Below, piece by piece: positions 51,273-56,392 of a stretch of DNA of 56,392 nucleotides. The stretch covers positions 1 through 56,392 of the forward strand of contig JBJELF010000068.1 in NCBI GenBank assembly GCA_051879015.1, read 5' to 3'. This DNA is from JBJELF01 sp051879015. Lineage in GTDB: Bacteria > Bacillota > Clostridia > Lachnospirales > Lachnospiraceae. The position numbers and the translations under genes were made by a program. Each line of letters begins with the position of its first letter. The stretch's first letter is position 1. A model generated the notes under the pieces. That model saw only the letters and a list, made by a program, of their open reading frames with translations, made no database searches and was not told the DNA's origin.

Positions 51273-53071
51273 AGTGTGTTTCCCCCTTTGTAGGTCTGCA
51301 TTGGGATTATGACGGTGAATACTGTTCCCAGACCTTTTTTACTTTGTACCTTCAATCCATATGGCTCTCCATAGCAAAGCTGAATGCGATGGTAAATGTT
51401 GAATAGTCCAATGCTGCGTGAGGAATCCTTGGGATGATGGTAAATGGTTTCTTCCATTTCTTTCATTTCGTCTTTACTCATACCACAGCCATTATCAAAA
51501 ATTTCAATGTGAAAGGCACCTTCTTTGCAATGAATGTGGATGATGATGCGTCCATTCTGCTCTATCTCTTCCAAGCCATGTAGAATCGCATTTTCTACAA
51601 TGGGTTGTAACAGCAGAGGCATAATTTGATACTCATTTAAGTTAATATTAGGCGGTGTGCGAAGTGAGTAGTTGACACGGTCATGAAAACGTAGCCGCTG
51701 GATAGCAAGGTAAGTTTGTATGTAATCCAACTCTCTAGCAAGAGTTGTGAAGGAAGTGATGGTGTTGTCGAGTACATAGCGCATGGATTTTCCTAGTAGT
51801 TTGATGGCATTTGCCACCTCCATATTTCCTGCTCGGATGGAGCGCATGCGAATGGTCTCTAAAGTATTGAACAAAAAATGTGGATTAATTTGGCTGGAGA
51901 GCATCTTGAATTCCATTTGTTGTTGTTGGTTTGTCAGCTCCTGTGCACGAATCTGCGCTTCATATACGGATGCTTCCTTTGCGAGAATGTCCTGAATCAT
52001 CACATTTAAGTCGTTAAATGCCTCTGATATTTCGTCTGTTCCAGAAAAATAGTCCACGATAGTATAATTTCCGTGGCTGACGCTGTGCATTGCCTCTCGA
52101 AGTGCAATTACGCGGCGGCTGAAATAGGTAGTGTAGTAATAAATGACAATGCTTGTAGTCAGTAAAATTAGAAATAAAATGGAAAATTGTGCGATTGTCA
52201 TTTTATTAATATAGGGATATCCTGTATCATTCAGTGAGGCGATGAAAAAGACATCATCTGACAGTGGAGTACGAATGCTGGAAATGCAGCTAATCATGTT
52301 GGTGTTTTCCAAACTGACTTTTCCAATATAATCCCTGTAATCGTCCATGGAAGCATAAGTGGTAATGGAATCATCTACCTTTGTAGGAGAACTCCGATAA
52401 AAAATAGTATCCTCATTGAGCCATATGACTGTAATGAGACTGCTGTTTTCAATGCGGTTTTTCAGGTTATTGTTGCTGACTGTGACATTGAGAATCGCAT
52501 AGTTTTGAATTTCCGGCAAGAAAATGCGTGTGTGCAGACATAAGAGAAGTTGAGAGTTCCCAAACATATCAGCTTCTTGTTCTACCGTCCAAAATGGAGT
52601 GACGCTGTTGCTTGCCTGTTGGAACCATTCTTTCTCCCGAATTTCATCGGTGATGGGATAAATATATTTGCTTTTCTCAAGTGTCTCATTATAGGTGTAC
52701 ACAGTAATGGAATGGATAGAGACATCCTCTGAGAGTAATGTGTCAAAATCCTTAAATTGCTCTACAGACCATCGACTCTGCTTTTCTGAGCTGTATTTAG
52801 TGCTTAGCAGATGTCTGAGATTACTATTGTCACAGAGTGTATTAGCTTTTGTCTGAACATTAGAAGTTAAATCCAAAAGGATGGATTTAATACGCAGACT
52901 GTCAGAGTGGCATTGTTCCTCATAGTGGGTGAGCATCATGGAGCGAGAACTAAAAATTAAATAACTTCCAATCGCTACCACGGGGATGAAAATTGCCAGA
53001 AAAAAGATAATATAAAGTTGTTTTTGAACCTTAATGCGGTTGAAAAATCTGATAAATGTTTGTTCTGCCAT
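51269..53071 (-). CDS. Sensor histidine kinase (YesM-like)
   Basis: A 600-residue membrane sensor kinase of the YesM/LytS-type (His_kinase family). Two membrane helices (about 18-41 and 291-314) flank an extracytoplasmic sensor of about 250 residues, followed by a HAMP linker (about 315-370), the phospho-acceptor stretch LSSQINPHFLFNTLE with H398, and the HATPase_c domain (about 485-590; NPHFLF, DNGCGM and GIGLFN-like boxes). It passes phosphate to the YesN-like partner. The sensed ligand is likely an oligosaccharide or a sugar-bound SBP; this is inference from context. GGGGGAG precedes the start. Confidence 0.92.
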   Translation of the reverse strand: MAEQTFIRFFNRIKVQKQLYIIFFLAIFIPVVAIGSYLIFSSRSMMLTHYEEQCHSDSLRIKSILLDLTSNVQTKANTLCDNSNLRHLLSTKYSSEKQSRWSVEQFKDFDTLLSEDVSIHSITVYTYNETLEKSKYIYPITDEIREKEWFQQASNSVTPFWTVEQEADMFGNSQLLLCLHTRIFLPEIQNYAILNVTVSNNNLKNRIENSSLITVIWLNEDTIFYRSSPTKVDDSITTYASMDDYRDYIGKVSLENTNMISCISSIRTPLSDDVFFIASLNDTGYPYINKMTIAQFSILFLILLTTSIVIYYYTTYFSRRVIALREAMHSVSHGNYTIVDYFSGTDEISEAFNDLNVMIQDILAKEASVYEAQIRAQELTNQQQQMEFKMLSSQINPHFLFNTLETIRMRSIRAGNMEVANAIKLLGKSMRYVLDNTITSFTTLARELDYIQTYLAIQRLRFHDRVNYSLRTPPNINLNEYQIMPLLLQPIVENAILHGLEEIEQNGRIIIHIHCKEGAFHIEIFDNGCGMSKDEMKEMEETIYHHPKDSSRSIGLFNIYHRIQLCYGEPYGLKVQSKKGLGTVFTVIIPMQTYKGGNTL

Positions 53072-53311
53072 AAAACTGTTCTCCCCCTTTTCATAAATTA
53101 TACACTTTTTGATATAAAATCACCATGCTAAGTTGTTGAAAATTTATAGTATTTTTTTGAGGTGTTTTATAGTAAAAATTAGAGGTATGAGAGGAAGGCA
53201 GCACCTACGTTCTCTAATTATTCAGGTGTTTTACCTTGAATTTTGACGGTATGCACGTTGGGAATCATTGCGTATAATCGAATCAGTATTTTAACAAGGA
53301 GGATTATTAAA
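53072..53311. promoter_or_regulatory. Divergent promoter region between yesM-like and GH31 genes
   Basis: A minus-strand TATAAT (plus-strand 53097-53102) lies 26 bp before the kinase start, and a plus-strand TATAAT (53273-53278) lies 34 bp before GH31. Neither has a clear -35. An imperfect hairpin AATTAGAG/CTCTAATT spans about 53177-53219. The weak -35 boxes fit activator-dependent promoters, with the YesN-like protein as the candidate. Confidence 0.45.
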
Positions 53312-55642
53312 ATGAAGTTTGGAAATGGCTGTTGGATACAAAAGGAAGGCTGCGCATGCTTTGCGCCGATGGAAGCCTATTTTGTGCGAGTAGAGGAGAA
53401 AAAGGTGTCTATTTGTGCACCAACTATACATATTGCGAAACGCGGTGATACCTTAGAGGGGATTAATTTAACCATCGAAATCACCTCTCCAGCTAAGGAA
53501 GTGATTCGTGTGAAGACGACACATCATTTGGGTCAGAGAAAGAAGTCTCCGGAGTTTGAGTTAAATATGACGGATCAGGTGCTGGATGTGACAGAGACAG
53601 AGGAGAGCATTCGCATTGCCAGCGGCAGTCTGACCTTAGTCATCAATAAAATACGATGGAGTATGACCTATGAGCGTGATGGCGAAGTGATTACCAAGAG
53701 CGATAAGAAAGATTTGGCCTACATGAAGACAGACTGGAAGGGACATTATGCTTACAATACGACTTATGAGGATGCGTATGTACGCCAGCAGCTTAGCTTG
53801 AATGTAGGTGAGCTGGTATATGGCTTGGGTGAGCGTTTTACTGCATTTGTAAAAAATGGACAGAGTGTAGATATCTGGAATGAAGACGGTGGTACAAGCA
53901 CCTATCAGTCGTATAAGAATATTCCATTTTATCTGACCAACCGTGGTTACGGTGTGTTTGTCAATCATCCAGAAAAGGTTTCGTTTGAGGTGGGAACCGA
54001 GCAGGTATCGAAAGTAGAATTCAGTGTACAGGGTGAGACGTTAGACTATATGCTCATCAATGGACCTAGCATGAAGGAAGTGTTGGAGCGTTATACTGAT
54101 TTAACGGGTAAACCTTCGCTTCCCCCACAGTGGACTTTTGGTTTGTGGCTGTCTACATCCTTTACGACAAACTATGATGAAGCAACCGTAATGAGCTTTA
54201 TTGATGGTATGGAGCAGCGAGGGATTCCTCTGCAGGTATTCCATTTTGACTGCTTCTGGATGAAGGATTTTCATTGGAGTGATTTCGTGTGGGATAGCCG
54301 CGTGTTCCCAGACCCAGCAGGTATGCTTGCCCGTATCAAGGCAAAGGATTTGAAAATTTGTGTGTGGATTAATCCCTACATTGCTCAGGAGTCTTATTTA
54401 TTTAAAGAGGGAATGGAATATGGTTATCTGGTGGAGCGTCCAAATGGGGATATATGGCAGTGGGATATGTGGCAGCCTGGTATGGCCTTGGTAGATTTTA
54501 CGAATCCAGCCGCATGCAAGTGGTATCAGGATAAGCTCGAAGCATTGCTCGATATGGGTGTGGACTGCTTTAAAACGGACTTTGGTGAGCGTATTCCAAC
54601 GGAAAATGTAAAGTATTTTGATGGTTCTGATCCTATGAAGATGCACAATTATTATACCTATCTGTACAATAAGACTGTTTATGAGCTTTTGCAGCGCAAG
54701 AAAGGTGAGTCCGAGGCAGTGCTTTTTGCTCGCTCTGCCACGGTAGGCGGACAGAAATTTCCTGTACATTGGGGTGGTGATTGTTGGTCAAATTATGAGG
54801 CAATGGCAGAAAGTCTCCGAGGTGGTTTGTCTCTGACGATGTCTGGATTTGGATATTGGAGTCATGATATGGGCGGATTTGAAAAGACCTCTACCGCTGA
54901 TGTATACAAGCGTTGGGCTGCATTTGGATTGCTTTCTTCTCACAGCCGTCTGCATGGAAGTGAGTCTTATCGTGTGCCATGGGTTTATGATGAGGAAGCA
55001 GTGGATGTGCTGCGTTTCTTTACCAAGCTGAAGCTGTCATTATTGCCATATCTGTACAGTCAAGCAGTGTACACTTCCAAGGTAGGTGTACCCATGATGC
55101 GTAGTATGGTGCTTGAATTTACAGAGGATCCAACTTGTTATTATTTAGACAGACAATATATGTTTGGAGATAGCTTGTTGGTAGCGCCGATTTTCCGTCC
55201 AGATGGACAGTCACAATATTATCTGCCAAAAGGACATTGGACACACTACTTTACGGGTGAGACCTGCGAGGGCGGTGTGTGGAGAAATGAAACTTATGAT
55301 TATCTCGCTGTTCCGCTGTGGGTGAAAGAAAACAGTATCGTACCTATGTGTTTGAGCAGCCAGCGCACATCAAATTCTTATGGACAGGATTTGACGTTTT
55401 TTGTATATGAATTGAAAGAAAAAGCAGAGAGTATAGTCTATGAGCAGGGGAATGTAGTGAGTCATCTTACTATCAATCAGAGTGGTGATATTATTACTGC
55501 TCATGCTGAGACACAAAATCCATATCAAATTTGCTTTGTAAATCGCATATTCAGCAAAATAACGGGGGGTACGCTGCATGTGGAAGGAAATAATAGTATC
55601 GTGACCGTATCAAATGCAGGAGTTATGGTTATCTGTGAATAA
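53312..55642 (+). CDS. GH31 alpha-xylosidase-like enzyme (YicI type)
   Basis: A 776-residue cytoplasmic GH31 enzyme, close in length to E. coli YicI (772), an alpha-xylosidase. The catalytic nucleophile is D423 in KTDFGERIP and the acid/base D490 in WGGDCW. The xylosidase-type residues CFWMKDFHWSDFVWD (about 317-331) and MSGFGYWSHDMGGF are present. Its likely job is to remove alpha-1,6-linked xylose from xyloglucan oligosaccharides; alpha-glucosidase activity is the alternative. The start at 53312 follows AAGGAGG; an in-frame extension to 53243 includes the promoter and is rejected. GH3 follows 52 bp downstream, so they are likely one unit. Confidence 0.9.
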   Translation: MKFGNGCWIQKEGCACFAPMEAYFVRVEEKKVSICAPTIHIAKRGDTLEGINLTIEITSPAKEVIRVKTTHHLGQRKKSPEFELNMTDQVLDVTETEESIRIASGSLTLVINKIRWSMTYERDGEVITKSDKKDLAYMKTDWKGHYAYNTTYEDAYVRQQLSLNVGELVYGLGERFTAFVKNGQSVDIWNEDGGTSTYQSYKNIPFYLTNRGYGVFVNHPEKVSFEVGTEQVSKVEFSVQGETLDYMLINGPSMKEVLERYTDLTGKPSLPPQWTFGLWLSTSFTTNYDEATVMSFIDGMEQRGIPLQVFHFDCFWMKDFHWSDFVWDSRVFPDPAGMLARIKAKDLKICVWINPYIAQESYLFKEGMEYGYLVERPNGDIWQWDMWQPGMALVDFTNPAACKWYQDKLEALLDMGVDCFKTDFGERIPTENVKYFDGSDPMKMHNYYTYLYNKTVYELLQRKKGESEAVLFARSATVGGQKFPVHWGGDCWSNYEAMAESLRGGLSLTMSGFGYWSHDMGGFEKTSTADVYKRWAAFGLLSSHSRLHGSESYRVPWVYDEEAVDVLRFFTKLKLSLLPYLYSQAVYTSKVGVPMMRSMVLEFTEDPTCYYLDRQYMFGDSLLVAPIFRPDGQSQYYLPKGHWTHYFTGETCEGGVWRNETYDYLAVPLWVKENSIVPMCLSSQRTSNSYGQDLTFFVYELKEKAESIVYEQGNVVSHLTINQSGDIITAHAETQNPYQICFVNRIFSKITGGTLHVEGNNSIVTVSNAGVMVICE

Positions 55643-55647
55643 TGACC

Positions 55648-55665
55648 TTTTGACGCTAGTATCAT
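55648..55665 (+). repeat. Dispersed element, right arm only (copy 9)
   Basis: TTTTGACGCTAGTATCAT begins six bases after the GH31 stop and ends 29 bp before the GH3 start. No matching left arm is clear; the GH31 coding end occupies that place. It resembles the degenerate arm at 9774. Confidence 0.5.
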
Positions 55666-55694
55666 ATAATTAACAGAATGAGGAGAAGGTGTAT

Positions 55695-56392
55695 ATGGGT
55701 TTAAGAAGAGACGCGGAACAACTCATGCGTGAGTTGACCCTTGATGAAAAAATCGGCATGATTCATGGCGTACAGCTCTTTCAGACGGCCGGAGTGCCAA
55801 GACTTGGCATTCCTCCTCTGAAAATGTCCGATGGTCCTATGGGAGTGCGTCAGGAATTTCCAGCGAGCAGCTGGAAACCAATGAATTACTCTGATGATTA
55901 TGTCACTTATCTGCCTTGCAACAGCGCACTTGCTGCTACATGGAATCGCATGCTTTCTTATGAAATGGGGAGTGTGCTTGGGGAGGAAGCACGCGGGCGC
56001 GGCAAAGATGTGATTTTGGCTCCTGGAATTAATATAAAGCGAAGTCCTCTGTGCGGAAGAAACTTTGAATATTTTAGTGAGGATCCCTATCTGACAAAAG
56101 AGATGGCGGTTCCCTACATTCAAGGGGTACAGGCGTGGGATGTAGCGGCATGTGTTAAGCATTTTGCTGTAAATAATCAGGAAACAGAACGACTGTGGGT
56201 GGAAGTTCAAATTAATGAGCAGGTGCTGAGAGAGATTTATCTGCCTGCTTTTTATGATGCAGTTACTAAGGGAAATGCCTACAGTATCATGGCCGCATAC
56301 AATCGTCTGTATGGTCAACATTGTTGTCACAGTGATTTTTTGCTGAATCAAGTGCTTCGTAAAGAGTGGCAGTATGATGGAGTTGTGATTTC
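55695..56392 (+). CDS. GH3 beta-glucosidase-like enzyme (N-terminal part, runs off window)
   Basis: The first 232 codons of a family 3 glycoside hydrolase, open to the window end. Hallmarks of the N-terminal TIM barrel are visible: LTLDEKIGMIHG, LKMSDGPMGVR, LAPGINIKRSPLCGRNFEYF and VKHFAVNNQE, the substrate-binding Lys-His. The catalytic Asp should lie just beyond the window. No signal peptide, so it is cytoplasmic. With GH31 removing xylose and GH42 galactose, a beta-glucosidase would trim the bare glucan backbone. AGGAGAAGG precedes the start at 55695. Confidence 0.9.
   Translation, partial: MGLRRDAEQLMRELTLDEKIGMIHGVQLFQTAGVPRLGIPPLKMSDGPMGVRQEFPASSWKPMNYSDDYVTYLPCNSALAATWNRMLSYEMGSVLGEEARGRGKDVILAPGINIKRSPLCGRNFEYFSEDPYLTKEMAVPYIQGVQAWDVAACVKHFAVNNQETERLWVEVQINEQVLREIYLPAFYDAVTKGNAYSIMAAYNRLYGQHCCHSDFLLNQVLRKEWQYDGVVI

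Noticed and set aside
1..55665. The TTTTGACC..GTATCAT arms as operators of one local regulator
   Set aside because: Copies precede unrelated genes, lie at variable distance and sometimes after genes, and have variable cores with hairpin pairing; a repeat or RNA family fits better, though regulation is not excluded.

Overview
The window looks like a chromosomal scaffold piece from an anaerobic, spore-forming, polysaccharide-degrading member of the Clostridia, most likely Lachnospiraceae. Spore-formers are indicated by spoVAA/spoVAB and a SleC-type cortex-lytic protein. Strict or near-strict anaerobiosis with pyruvate formate-lyase metabolism is indicated by a GrcA-like glycyl radical spare part. 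Other pointers are low G+C, strong AGGAGG-type ribosome binding sites, sigma-A promoters of the TTGACA-17-TATAAT type, and a Gram-positive style surface proteome. Two runs of exactly 100 N (37926-38025 and 41836-41935) are scaffold gaps of unknown true length. I see no rRNA, CRISPR array, prophage or intact transposon; there is one tRNA (Gln, anticodon CTG).

Layout. 118-9681: a membrane-anchored amidase, an RND transporter with a huge coiled-coil insertion, a small Cys/His-rich membrane protein coupled to spoVAA-spoVAB, an acyltransferase, an IclR-type regulator and a SpoIID-like protein. 10082-20703: a four-gene operon of PP2C phosphatase, Ser/Thr kinase with an extracytoplasmic TPR-like region, a small bitopic protein with a threonine-rich tail, and a 2559-residue Ig-like-repeat surface protein. 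20878-25920: an ECF sigma factor with a putative anti-sigma partner, a lipoprotein, and an MBOAT/DHHW pair that probably O-acylates a cell-surface polymer. 26165-29840: two consecutive small/large subunit pairs of the isopropylmalate dehydratase family. 29947-30912 (minus): a TauE/SafE permease followed by a small, apparently frameshifted membrane-protein gene. 31624-33721: queC, a VUT-type transporter and queF (queuosine precursor supply). 33750-36521: VanZ-like protein and two PLP aminotransferases. 36666-37869: tRNA-Gln, then a Crp/Fnr regulator next to a grcA-like gene with a perfect 26-bp palindrome between them. 38027-43024: an ion channel cut by a gap, a lactonase-like beta-propeller, SleC (minus) and a second acyltransferase. 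43134-56392: a glycan-use locus with GH94 phosphorylase, lipoprotein sugar-binding protein, GH42, a YesM/YesN-type two-component system, GH31 and the start of a GH3. The set fits intracellular breakdown of xyloglucan-type oligosaccharides.

Two things stand out beyond ordinary annotation. First, the phosphatase-kinase-small protein-giant surface protein operon looks like a coherent, poorly described surface signalling module. Second, a family of intergenic inverted-repeat elements, with arms close to TTTTGACCYTRGTATCAT and variable central stems, occurs about ten times in 56 kb, always between genes and often just upstream of a start codon. A third well-defined signal is the operator-like palindrome centred 41.5 bp upstream of the predicted transcription start of grcA. 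All functional assignments are from reading the sequence; no database search was possible.
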